Assembly (NCBI GenBank): GCA_977017575.1
Contig: CDRNVI010000034.1
Location: 124,001 to 188,000 of the forward strand
Origin: Paramoeba atlantica
Lineage: Eukaryota; Discosea
Length of the DNA: 64,000 nucleotides
Reading direction: 5' to 3'
Shown: positions 47,404-56,120 of the stretch, in pieces
Layout of the letters: each line of letters opens with the position of its first letter
Numbering within the stretch: position 1 is the stretch's first letter
Translations under genes and position numbers: made by a program
Notes under the pieces: generated by a model
The model's input: only the letters and a program-made list of their open reading frames with translations
What the model was told of the DNA's origin: nothing
Databases searched by the model: none

Positions 47404-48808
47404 TTAATGCCGTGGTAGCCTTTTATCAAGACATACGTTTCGGGATTGTAGCTTACGAGCAGAGGGAACGCAAAATTCTGAAATGCCTTTTTTCGTGATT
47501 TGTTTGGTATGAGAGCCAACGGATTGCTGATGCTTGTAATGATAGTGACTAGGCGCTTCAGTTCGACTTCTCACTCCGATGGATGCAGCCAACACTATGC
47601 GCATTGAGCGAAGCTCCCCGAAGTCAAGATAGTTCTGCGAGTCAAAGTAACTGTAAGTTCTCAATCAATTCATGTTTAAATAAAAAAACACTTGTCAACT
47701 AACATGAAGGCATGCTTGTGCGACGCTATACACGTGTATATTATTTTTGCGTCAATCGGATTATTACGTTTGTCGCCCGAAGCAAGGAGGAAACTTATCA
47801 CACTATACAAACATCAACAGAAAGCTTCAATCGGTTTACCCAAGCATACAAGAGCACATCGATTATCAGACCCTTCACCTATGGTGGAAAAAGCGCAAAG
47901 GACACGATAATGATTCTTTGACTCCGCAGAAAACTTCGAATCAACGTCCAAGCATGCTTGCTTATTACGAGGCTTTGATCCGAAGACACTTACTATCCCC
48001 CCCTATTTAATAGGGCTACGTGCGACCCCCCCTATTAAATTAATAGGGCCACTTGTCTGGAAGGCCAAAACAGATTTCAGGTAAAGTTAAAAAGTTTGTC
48101 GAATCCGCCGCGAAGGGGCGGATTTTCGTGTCTACCCCAGCAACAAAAAGTGTATCAAAAAGGAGGAGGACCTTGTTTAACGACGATAAAAAAAGGCGCC
48201 GCGAGGCGGCGCCGACTTCTTTTCTTTCACATTATTTTCCATGTACCCCCCCTTTAAAAGGGCATTTTGCCCAAAATCGGAGTCCTATTAAATAGGGGGG
48301 GGATAGTAAATGAATTAATTTTCTTTGGATCATAATCCGCGAATCAGCAATCCACGCCTCAGACGATATTGATTATATGACAAAACTTATCAACAAGCTT
48401 CCACGGCGAAAAGGGCCCAGAAGTGCGCATTTTTGTCATAAAATATTTTTTCCGCTGTTTTTTACAAAGGACGAAAAGTGACCATTTTTCGAGCGAAATA
48501 GAGTGCTTTATACGTATTCGCCGCACCATGATACATGCGTAGCGATAAATTTAGTAGATTATCATCAGTTTTTCCTATTCTTCTAAGCGGGGCGGTAATA
48601 ATCGTGTACGTCGACTCCGGGCCGATGGTTCACAGTGGGTTAATGTGGTCGTGAAGACCAATCGCTATCATAAGGCCGAGGAAATCTTTGTAAGCTCTCT
48701 CGCTGATCGTCGTGCAGTGACCACTAATCCCGAAGTGCTGGACTTGGCAGTAGGCCCTAGGACCGTTGATGGACCGTTGATGGATGGCGAGGAAGTGCTG
48801 CGTTAGGT
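47404..48808. other. Decayed coding remnants, probably mobile
   Basis: Plus-strand frames 47692-47910 (S-P-E-A-R-R-K-L-I-T-L-Y-K-H-Q-Q) and 47747-47990 (H-I-D-Y-Q-T-L-H-L-W-W-K-K-R-K-G-H) look like a transposase helix-turn-helix with frameshifts. The opposite strand at 47404-47664 contains a related inverted piece (H-Y-H-Y-K-H-Q-Q). A plus frame at about 48560-48808 (R-L-R-A-D-G-S-Q-W-V-N-V-V-V-K-T-N-R) also looks protein-like. I cannot name the family. Confidence 0.4.
47991..48308. mobile_element. MITE, 318 bp, TA-flanked
   Basis: The ends are TACTATCCCCCCCTATTTAA and, read inward from the right, TACTATCCCCCCCCTATTTA. An inner copy CCCCCCTATTAAATTAATAGG is at 48027. The perfect hairpin GGCGCCGC-GAG-GCGGCGCC is at 48195-48213, 95 bases from the right end. 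The ends resemble those of the 98-bp MITE at 30951 for the first 14 bases. Confidence 0.78.
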
Positions 48809-49164
48809 CGACCAGAATAATCCAACTTTTGGTACAAATACCCGATTCTCCCCATATTTCGTATTCTCCCCATATTTCGGACGTTTTTTGGGGTCTTACC
48901 ATTAGAGGTAGGGGGCACATCTGATCGAAAAAACGTGTGGTCTGGTAAGCTAAAAAAATAAATAAGAAAAGAGATCAACGAAAGATCAAAAACTTTTTCC
49001 TGAGTCCTTTTGGGCATGATTGTTCAAACAAATTTTACTTGTTTTCAACCTACATTTATAGTGCCGGTGAGCCAGAAAAAAATACACAAAAAAAACATTG
49101 TTTCGAAAGATATTGACAGTGAATTGCCATGTTTGTATAGCCACCGCTCTGTACATGAGTCATT
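48809..49164. other. No recognised feature
   Basis: Contains CCCCATATTTCG(T/G)A twice near 48855-48880. The frames on the minus strand do not look like proteins. Nothing else is seen. Confidence 0.35.
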
Positions 49165-49330
49165 TTAGTCAGTAACAACAATTTGGGTGTTACGTAAAGA
49201 AGTAAACCGTGGAAGTTCTGATCTTTTCACCGTCCCGCGCAGTTCACTATTGCGTGTCAAATGAAGATCTTTCAATGATGCTGGAAGGTGAGTCAAGTCA
49301 ACGACACCAGAAAACATATTGAACTTTAGA
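49165..49330 (-). pseudogene. LRR family 3'-end fragment
   Basis: The minus frame reads F-N-M-F-S-G-V-V-D-L-T-H-L-P-A-S-L-K-D-L, then H-L-T-R-N-S-E-L-R-G-T-V (the terminal 24-residue variant), and ends T-D-stop at 49165. Degenerate similarity (L-P-N-L-C-R-L-T-V) continues to about 49400. The remaining 5' part is missing, and the retrotransposon at 49433 lies immediately upstream. Confidence 0.8.
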
Positions 49331-49432
49331 CCATCATATTATCATACAGTTAATCTGCAGAGATTTGGTAAAGTGAATATCGGAAAATAATTCCGTTATC
49401 CGCGCACACAACGCGTTTAATTCACTTTTAGT

Positions 49433-52400
49433 TCAAGCAACGTTTGAATTTGGGTCATAGATCCAGTTTACGTCATCGCGGTGCTGAAAAAGTTGAAAAC
49501 TTCCTCGCAGTGCGCTCTGGGTCATACTTTGTCGGCATGCTTCGATGAGGCTATCGTTTCCAAGAAAAAGAGAGTTCAGAGCTCGAGCTGAGCTGTGGAG
49601 CTTCCCTCTTGCGCCTACTTCGAACACCAGAAGAAAGGTGGCTGGGTGCTCAAGCCTCCTGGAATGATAAATATTTGTATACTTGTTCATTTTCCGTTCA
49701 TGTGCGTAAGCAAAGTTCTCCTCCCAGGGGCAAGTGAGCTCTATGATATATTCTTCCCCGTTTGCCAGTTTCACCCAGCCGTCCGGTCGGAGCTCAGTGT
49801 CCAAGTTTGTGAGCCACGACGGAGTGGAGCGGAACTGAGGAAGATCAAAGTGCGCGAGTCTTGTTGCAGGAGAATTGGCCACACAGTATGCTAGGGTTTG
49901 GAGGACTAGATCATGCCGCAGGGTGTATCGGCCCTGTTCGAGTGATTTTGCACACCCGGAGAGGATATGGCGTGTGGTCTGCGTTTCGGTTCTGCATATC
50001 GGGCACTTGTCGCTGGTGTGGGTTGAAACGCCCCATTTGCGGAGTGATGCCCTCGTAGGAAGGGGGGTCTGAGTAATAACTGATGCCGTAAATCTTGAGA
50101 GGCTCTCGCTTTTCAGATTACATAGTGCAGCGGCAAAATCCCTCGCTAGATCCGCCTCAGTGGCCATCCTGAACCATTGCCCAGCTACGGTCGTACGTCG
50201 TTGAACAGCTTGGGAAAGGTGACGCTCATATTCAGTTGCAAGTACTCTTCGGACATTACCGCCGTGGAGGCTTTGAATGTCAATTGAGGGTCGAATGTGC
50301 CCGGATTGTCTCTTCGCTTGTTCTCGACGAATACGTTCGCGCAATGAATACTTGACAGCAGGATCCTTTGATTTCTCCATTTGCTGAGTAGTTTGTGCTG
50401 TGCATAAGAGCCACAGTTTCGACAAGCTCATGAGGTTCCACCCGTGCTCGGAGTAGAGAAGTTCACTCGTGGCTGTTTTGGCGAGGTTGAGCCATTTACG
50501 GATCGCTTGTGTAGCGTACCTCTGAAGACGAAGCACGTGGTTGAACGAGAGGCAGGTATTCACAACAAGGGAATAACGAAGACGCGAGATGACACCCTGG
50601 TTGTATATCCAGAGTCGTGCGGGCAGGGCATGGGCACTATTCGTAATATTTTGTAGCCACATGCGCAGACGAGCTCGCAGTTTCTGGAAGAGAATCTTGC
50701 TTTGTTGTGCACCTGGAGCAAGCGTCATCCCTAAGAAGGTGCTTCCTTTGTCGCATATCTGGGGAATCGGAGCTCCATTGATCGTGAGCTGAGGACGCCG
50801 AGTCATATAACCCGAGTCTTGCGTCATGTGCTGAATTCGGCACTTTTTAACGTTGAGGTTCATCCCAATGTCGGAAAGGCCTTTTACAAGGACATTGGTG
50901 GCATTTTGCATTTCCCTGGGGGTATTCGTAATGATGGTAAGGTCGTCGGCGAAGGCTTTGAGAAAGGTCTCTTTGTCATCCCATGTGATCCCATATTGTG
51001 GGCAGCTTGATCGAACGAAACGCAGAACCAACTCCATTGCAAGATTGAATAGTATGGGGGAGAGAGTATCGCCCTGCAATACACCTCGATCTATCGGGAT
51101 GGGTTTTGTAAGACCTTCAGCGCACTTGATTTGAATGGATGCTTTCTCGTAGAGTTGTTCTATGTATTGAACGATAATTGGAGATACGCGCGCCCATTTT
51201 AGAGCCTGTAACAGCACAGTATGGGGTACGGACCCGAAAGCATTTTTGATGTCGAACTGTGCTAGACAGTATTGTCGTTTGTGGCGTCTTTGGTATTCGA
51301 GGAGTTCACATAAAACTTGAGTGTGCTCTACAGTACCATTCATGTGGGGGAGAAAACCTTTTTGTATCGACGTGTCTATGGCGTGAGAATCGAGGGCGTG
51401 GTGGAGGATGCGATGACTTATGATTGAGTGAAAAAGTTTCCCGAGACAGCTGGTAAGACTAATTGGGCGCCAGTTTTCCATGAGTTTAGTGTCGCCTCCT
51501 TTGTGGATCAGTCGGGTGACGGCCGTTTTCCATGTCGGCGGGCATACGCCGAATTTGAGTATGTCGTTGAATACCTGCGCGACGACCGAGTAGATGGAAG
51601 GGCAACGCTTTAACAAGATGTTGGTTATGGTATCTGACCCCGGAGCGGCCCCCGAACGTTTTGATGATATGGCTGCGGCAATGGTGGGTCCATCTATCTC
51701 GACCCATTCCATGTGTCCACGTGGTCTAGGTTCGGTAAACTCATCTGGTGGGATGCTGAATGTCCCGTCCGGTTTGGTCAAGGATGTCTCGAAGAAGCGT
51801 TCGACCTCCTGGATGGGCACTGTGGGATATAATGAGTCTTTCCCGTCGCGATCTGCATCGTGGTGGTCTAAGCACTCCCCTGCAGCTGTCCACGGGTTGC
51901 GTTGAAATCGAGTTTGAGCCCACCGTCGTTCGATTTCCATTTTTTGTGGGCGTGCTTCTTCCTCGTATAGTTTTAGCGCTTTGTGTGCTTCTTTTATCCT
52001 CCCTCTTTGGGCATTTCGCTCTGGGCTGTGCATAAAGGTCAGTGACCGTTTTAGTTGACGAACGTGTAGATTTAATGACTTGAGAGTACGGTCGATGGCA
52101 AGGGGGCGTGAGCTACGTTTGGACCTGCCTGTTCGGGTTCGAAGTAGAAACCCGCGTGTGGGGTTAATCTCTTTCGCAGTTTCGTAGACGGATACAGCCA
52201 AGATGGCAGAAATGACTTCAGCTTGGAACAGCGCGTCTTCTTTACTTCGCGCAGGGTGCATGAATGCATTGCAACGTCCTTCAATTCTTGAGATGGTGAG
52301 ATCCCATTGGCTAGTGTCAAAGTGCACCAGGGCACGTCCACCTTGAATGGTGCGGAATGTTTCAAGCATGCTCTCGAGCTCCGAGCGTGGACAGGGTGGT

Positions 52401-53974
52401 GTGGCATGCGATGCGTTTGTTCGTGGGGTTCGTTGGAGTATAGTGTGGGCACCGTTGTGGTATGAGCGGTCTGAGATCGGATCTGGGCGTCGTTCAGTAG
52501 ACATTGCGGCGTTTGCAGGATGCGGGGGAGAATCTGCGACGGGGGTTGTTGGAAAGCGGTCGGCGAGGGGCTCAGGTTGTGAGGATGGTTGAACTTCCTG
52601 GGGGGCAGGCAGTGCGGTCGGTTGGGTCGGTCTATCGAGTATAAGGAGGTTTCGTACAGTCCAGGATATTGCAGAGCAGGCGATTTCTCCAGCTCTCACG
52701 AGCGCGCCTTTTTGGCTGCAGGCGTGTTGGCATTGCGATTTATCTTTGCACTTATGCTTGCAGGGACGACGTGGTCTTGTGTCTCGTGATACGTCATTTT
52801 CGTTACTGGGGGACGGTTCGTTGGGGGCGGTGCCGGGAGGCTGGGTGTTGGGAAGTGGAATTTCTCCCATGGTCCCTTCCGTGGTCTCCGTTCGCGTGGT
52901 TGGCGTCTCTGCTGTGGGAATTTCGGTTACATCCGTGGAAGCCGATGTCCACGGAATTAGATTTCGCAATGACCATGAGTGGTTTCTATTCGCCGTTGGA
53001 CTGATGCGGACTCCCTCCTTGCAACATTTGTGCTTACATAGAGTCTTATTGCCACACTGATGCTTGCATGGGCGGTAGTTGTCCCGGTTGGCCGTCTCTG
53101 TTGCGTTAGGATCGCTGTTGCTCCCTTGTGGCGGTGGTTGTGTGTGGGGCATAAGTCGTGTTGGTCTTGCGAGACTCCTTTCCGAGCTGTTAGTTTCTAT
53201 TGCATGTACGTGTATGCGATTTTCCGTGTTCGTGCATGTGATAGTCGTCATATCGGGGTGGGCATCGATCGAGTGGGCAGGGGTAAAGTTCGTATGTGTA
53301 ACCGGTTGATCCATTGGAGGCTGTGCGGAATGCAAGTCGTGGTGTACCATCAGTTCGTCTTTGGATACGAGCACACCGATTTTGCAACAACTGTGTAGAC
53401 ATTTTGTTTTGTCGCGACAGGTGTGCTTGCAAGGTCTTCGCGTCTCCGTATTCGTATGGTGACGGATGGAGTTCGTTGTTGTGACAAGTGGTGCCTCCCT
53501 TTCCGTACTATTCGGTCCCACGGCGGTAGCTTCTGCGGGCGGATTAACCACGGCGGTGACGTCCAGCTGGCGTTGAGGTGGTTTCTTCTCTTTATATTCC
53601 AGGTATTCGCATGCACCATGGTCCATAACATTCTGTACTGTGCATTTACCGACGACTAGCCCGTCACTTCTTTTGTTCTCTGTTTTTAGAGTCTTGTTTA
53701 GGGAATCTTCGGCAGTGTGTACACTCGAGAAGAACTTCTTATCGGTAAGAAAGACAGCCGCGGCGTGTGCATCCGGAAAATATGACCACTGAACGCTTGA
53801 AGCGAGTCGAAGTTTCACTGGTACCGCGCGACTCTGGATGAAGTGGAAATTCTGTTGCTTCGCGCTGACAGGTCCTCGAGGAAGGCCGTCGTGCGCGTCG
53901 GGAGCAGATGTGATAACATTGGAGGACATGCTCCGAGAGATAAGTTTAGTACAAAATTGAAAATAATTCAACAA
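49433..53974 (-). CDS. Non-LTR retrotransposon polyprotein (RT + REL endonuclease)
   Basis: 1513 codons, one uninterrupted frame. The N-terminal third has three zinc motifs spaced about 100-150 residues apart: P-C-K-H-T-C-R-D-K-T-K-C-L-H-S-C-C-K, then P-C-K-H-Q-C-G-N-K and P-C-K-H-K-C-K-D-K. Reverse transcriptase lies around residues 770-1060: W-R-P-I-S-L-T-S-C, Q-F-D-I-K-N-A-F-G-S-V, G-V-L-Q-G-D-T-L-S-P-I-L-F-N-L, F-A-D-D-L. The C-terminus has a C-P-I-C ... H-I-L-S-G-C knuckle and the restriction-like endonuclease motif R-P-D-G-W ... E-L-T-C-P-W-E. Single frame and REL place it with R2/R4/CRE-type elements. It is potentially active. Confidence 0.93.
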   Translation of the reverse strand: MLNYFQFCTKLISRSMSSNVITSAPDAHDGLPRGPVSAKQQNFHFIQSRAVPVKLRLASSVQWSYFPDAHAAAVFLTDKKFFSSVHTAEDSLNKTLKTENKRSDGLVVGKCTVQNVMDHGACEYLEYKEKKPPQRQLDVTAVVNPPAEATAVGPNSTEREAPLVTTTNSIRHHTNTETRRPCKHTCRDKTKCLHSCCKIGVLVSKDELMVHHDLHSAQPPMDQPVTHTNFTPAHSIDAHPDMTTITCTNTENRIHVHAIETNSSERSLARPTRLMPHTQPPPQGSNSDPNATETANRDNYRPCKHQCGNKTLCKHKCCKEGVRISPTANRNHSWSLRNLIPWTSASTDVTEIPTAETPTTRTETTEGTMGEIPLPNTQPPGTAPNEPSPSNENDVSRDTRPRRPCKHKCKDKSQCQHACSQKGALVRAGEIACSAISWTVRNLLILDRPTQPTALPAPQEVQPSSQPEPLADRFPTTPVADSPPHPANAAMSTERRPDPISDRSYHNGAHTILQRTPRTNASHATPPCPRSELESMLETFRTIQGGRALVHFDTSQWDLTISRIEGRCNAFMHPARSKEDALFQAEVISAILAVSVYETAKEINPTRGFLLRTRTGRSKRSSRPLAIDRTLKSLNLHVRQLKRSLTFMHSPERNAQRGRIKEAHKALKLYEEEARPQKMEIERRWAQTRFQRNPWTAAGECLDHHDADRDGKDSLYPTVPIQEVERFFETSLTKPDGTFSIPPDEFTEPRPRGHMEWVEIDGPTIAAAISSKRSGAAPGSDTITNILLKRCPSIYSVVAQVFNDILKFGVCPPTWKTAVTRLIHKGGDTKLMENWRPISLTSCLGKLFHSIISHRILHHALDSHAIDTSIQKGFLPHMNGTVEHTQVLCELLEYQRRHKRQYCLAQFDIKNAFGSVPHTVLLQALKWARVSPIIVQYIEQLYEKASIQIKCAEGLTKPIPIDRGVLQGDTLSPILFNLAMELVLRFVRSSCPQYGITWDDKETFLKAFADDLTIITNTPREMQNATNVLVKGLSDIGMNLNVKKCRIQHMTQDSGYMTRRPQLTINGAPIPQICDKGSTFLGMTLAPGAQQSKILFQKLRARLRMWLQNITNSAHALPARLWIYNQGVISRLRYSLVVNTCLSFNHVLRLQRYATQAIRKWLNLAKTATSELLYSEHGWNLMSLSKLWLLCTAQTTQQMEKSKDPAVKYSLRERIRREQAKRQSGHIRPSIDIQSLHGGNVRRVLATEYERHLSQAVQRRTTVAGQWFRMATEADLARDFAAALCNLKSESLSRFTASVITQTPLPTRASLRKWGVSTHTSDKCPICRTETQTTRHILSGCAKSLEQGRYTLRHDLVLQTLAYCVANSPATRLAHFDLPQFRSTPSWLTNLDTELRPDGWVKLANGEEYIIELTCPWEENFAYAHERKMNKYTNIYHSRRLEHPATFLLVFEVGARGKLHSSARALNSLFLGNDSLIEACRQSMTQSALRGSFQLFQHRDDVNWIYDPNSNVA

Positions 53975-54022
53975 GGTACAGAAACAACAAGGTACAGGAA
54001 CTGTATCTTTATAATGATTTCT

Positions 54023-54838
54023 CTATAATGATTTCAAAGAATTTGGCAGCGAAGTCAAGTCGGGTGTTCCAGTAAATGAATTACCGTCAAGATAAAGATC
54101 TACTAGTCCTGCGGGAAGTGTACTGAGAGACACTTCACCATTAAACTTGTTGTGGGATATACCCAATCTTCGCATTTTTGGAGGGAGTGAAGTCAAGTCC
54201 ACGGACCCGGAAAATTTATTACTGTTCAAAAGGAATATTTCCAGATTTGATGGTAAATAGTTCCATGGAACTTCACCTGTAAGACCTTTTACTTGGTAAG
54301 ACATATCAAGAATTTGAAGAGTATGAGGCAAATAAACGAGATGCAGCGCACCTTCGATTTTACCAAGGCCCAAGAAAGCGTTTTCAGCTTTGGGAAAAAG
54401 TTCCACTTCATTAATGAATCTTCCCATGTACTTAAAAACGGAGGGATTCGGATCCCATTCGAATGGTTTCTTCCAGTTTAGCTCAGATACTTCGCCTCTT
54501 TCATTGCACTTCACGTAAGCCCACTCACAGGCTGGGGTACTACTCTTCCATGACGGATGCGGATTCGTAATATCTTGCACAAGATCCGCAAGTTCTAGTT
54601 CTTGTGGGCGATTCGCAGAACTTACCTTAGCGACACGAGGCTTTCGCGTGACTTCTGGAACATCCATGAGATAGAATAAATAAAAGAAGGGGTAATCTAA
54701 TATTAGTATATTATATAGGGGTGTTGTATTATCTAAAAGAAGTGCTGTGTAGAAAGTATACATACAGTGATGTTGAGCGGCATTTCTCGCTTTACAGATC
54801 GTGAATGTTCTTTGATCTCGAAGATATTTTGTGTACAA
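54023..54838 (-). CDS. LRR family protein 11
   Basis: 271 codons from the first Met. A hydrophobic stretch at residues 40-57 (L-Y-N-I-L-I-L-D-Y-P-F-F-Y-L-F-Y-L) is followed by M-D-V-P-E-V; either Met26 with a signal peptide or Met58 without one is plausible. Then V-A-K-V-S-S-A-N-R-P-Q-E-L-E-L-A-D-L and the cap C-E-W-A-Y-V-K-C (Ala-Tyr for Gly). An insertion of about 30 residues (W-D-P-N-P-S-V-F-K-Y-M-G-R-F) precedes five repeats. The array stops abruptly at L-P-N-S-L-K-S-L. Confidence 0.85.
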   Translation of the reverse strand: MYTKYLRDQRTFTICKARNAAQHHCMYTFYTALLLDNTTPLYNILILDYPFFYLFYLMDVPEVTRKPRVAKVSSANRPQELELADLVQDITNPHPSWKSSTPACEWAYVKCNERGEVSELNWKKPFEWDPNPSVFKYMGRFINEVELFPKAENAFLGLGKIEGALHLVYLPHTLQILDMSYQVKGLTGEVPWNYLPSNLEIFLLNSNKFSGSVDLTSLPPKMRRLGISHNKFNGEVSLSTLPAGLVDLYLDGNSFTGTPDLTSLPNSLKSL

Positions 54839-55201
54839 CCGTTTTTCGATCCCAGCGTTCCATATCCGCTGTCCTTTTCACTCCAGTGAATGACTTACAC
54901 AAAGTGTAACAAACACAGAAAATAGGGTTATACATTTAGATGTGTTGACGCCTGGGCTCAATGATGCGAATTACGTCCCGCTTGCAGTCAAGCAGTCAAG
55001 AGGATTTTGCAAGCTTACTTCGATCTTGTTTCTTAAAAATTAGAATTGAGAATATTATAAAATTTGAAAGATTCGATCAAAATAAAAGTTAGCCCCCGAA
55101 CCCCGTAGCGCACGAAGATTCAATGATTCCTACATTTTGGGAAAAATAGGCGGTTAAATCTTTTTGGAAGCGAAACATCCCCTGGCCATAATATTATCAA
55201 A
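54839..55201. other. Intergenic, no recognised feature
   Basis: AT-rich spacer between the J-like gene and LRR protein 11. No repeat is shared with other parts of the window. Confidence 0.4.
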
Positions 55202-55819
55202 TTAATAATTCAGTTCGCGACGGAGGAAATTTTTCGGGCTTTGCAGCCAGGCAAGTGAAGTGACTTGCTTCTCTCCCCACATGCGAAATAAGATGGCGAG
55301 AAACACAAAGGGGAAGGCTATTGTGTGAAACACACAGTCAAGAAGCAGCGTAAAAACGGCGAGCCCTACCCAACGTGGGTGCTGCAGAGCTATTCGCCCA
55401 AAGATAAAACACAACACCGCGGCCCCGGCCAGGAAATACGTCGGACTAAATCGCCACCGGGCCCAGTGCCAATACCGTGGCATCTCATCCAGATTTCGGG
55501 CGATCCACTCAGGGAGAAGGCGGTAGTAAAAGTGTTGAGTGTCGGAGAGTAAGTTGCGATAACGTTTGTCATTGCTGGGGGCCTGGCTGATAAACACGTA
55601 AGCGTTGTCGACTTCTCTCATACGATTCGCGTCTCCAACACCATCCGCAGCCAGTGTGGGGTTGTACTTATTCATTAAGTCATTGTAGCGATCGCGCAGT
55701 TCCGCGGTGGAAGCCCCACGACGTAGATTCAATACGTCCCATGGGTTGTACTGCGGACCCGTGGAGAGAAGAAAAAATTTCGAAGAACGAACTTTTGTGC
55801 AGAGTGTTCTAAGAAGCAT
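55202..55819 (-). CDS. J-like mitochondrial membrane protein
   Basis: 205 codons. The first 20 residues (M-L-L-R-T-L-C-T-K-V-R-S-S-K) look like a mitochondrial targeting sequence. Residues 24-95 follow the J-domain pattern (N-P-W-D-V-L-N-L-R-R-G-A-S-T-A-E-L-R-D-R then Y), but the His-Pro-Asp is replaced (N-K-Y-N-P-T), so Hsp70 stimulation is unlikely. Two membrane helices follow (about 127-146 and 150-180). Proteins of this make-up are common in kinetoplastids; the exact role is unknown. Confidence 0.72.
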   Translation of the reverse strand: MLLRTLCTKVRSSKFFLLSTGPQYNPWDVLNLRRGASTAELRDRYNDLMNKYNPTLAADGVGDANRMREVDNAYVFISQAPSNDKRYRNLLSDTQHFYYRLLPEWIARNLDEMPRYWHWARWRFSPTYFLAGAAVLCFIFGRIALQHPRWVGLAVFTLLLDCVFHTIAFPFVFLAILFRMWGEKQVTSLAWLQSPKNFLRRELNY

Positions 55820-56120
55820 AAGTAGTTTTTCAGTAAAATAAATCTAGACTCAATAATAAAAAGTGATTTTCGTGCTTAAGACATTGCGCTGTAATAATAA
55901 ATTATGCCGCATGTAGGCAGGTAGAAAAACTGTATTCTGATTTACGAGATACATACCAATCAAACTTCGTTTCAAGCAAAAGCACGCACATCACATACAA
56001 AACAAGTAATACAGAAAATAATTATTTACGAAAAATTATGAAAAAGGAAGACATTGTTTACTAAACGTTGACTTATTAACTGACTCAAAAAAGATAAAAA
56101 ACGCGCCAAGCTTCCTACAT
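55820..56120. other. Intergenic, no recognised feature
   Basis: AT-rich spacer between the J-like and Nopp140-like genes. Nothing else seen. Confidence 0.4.

Noticed and set aside
53060-53659. Plus-strand Cys-rich frames opposite the retrotransposon N-terminus
   Set aside because: The cysteines come from the reverse complement of the zinc motif codons; nothing supports expression.
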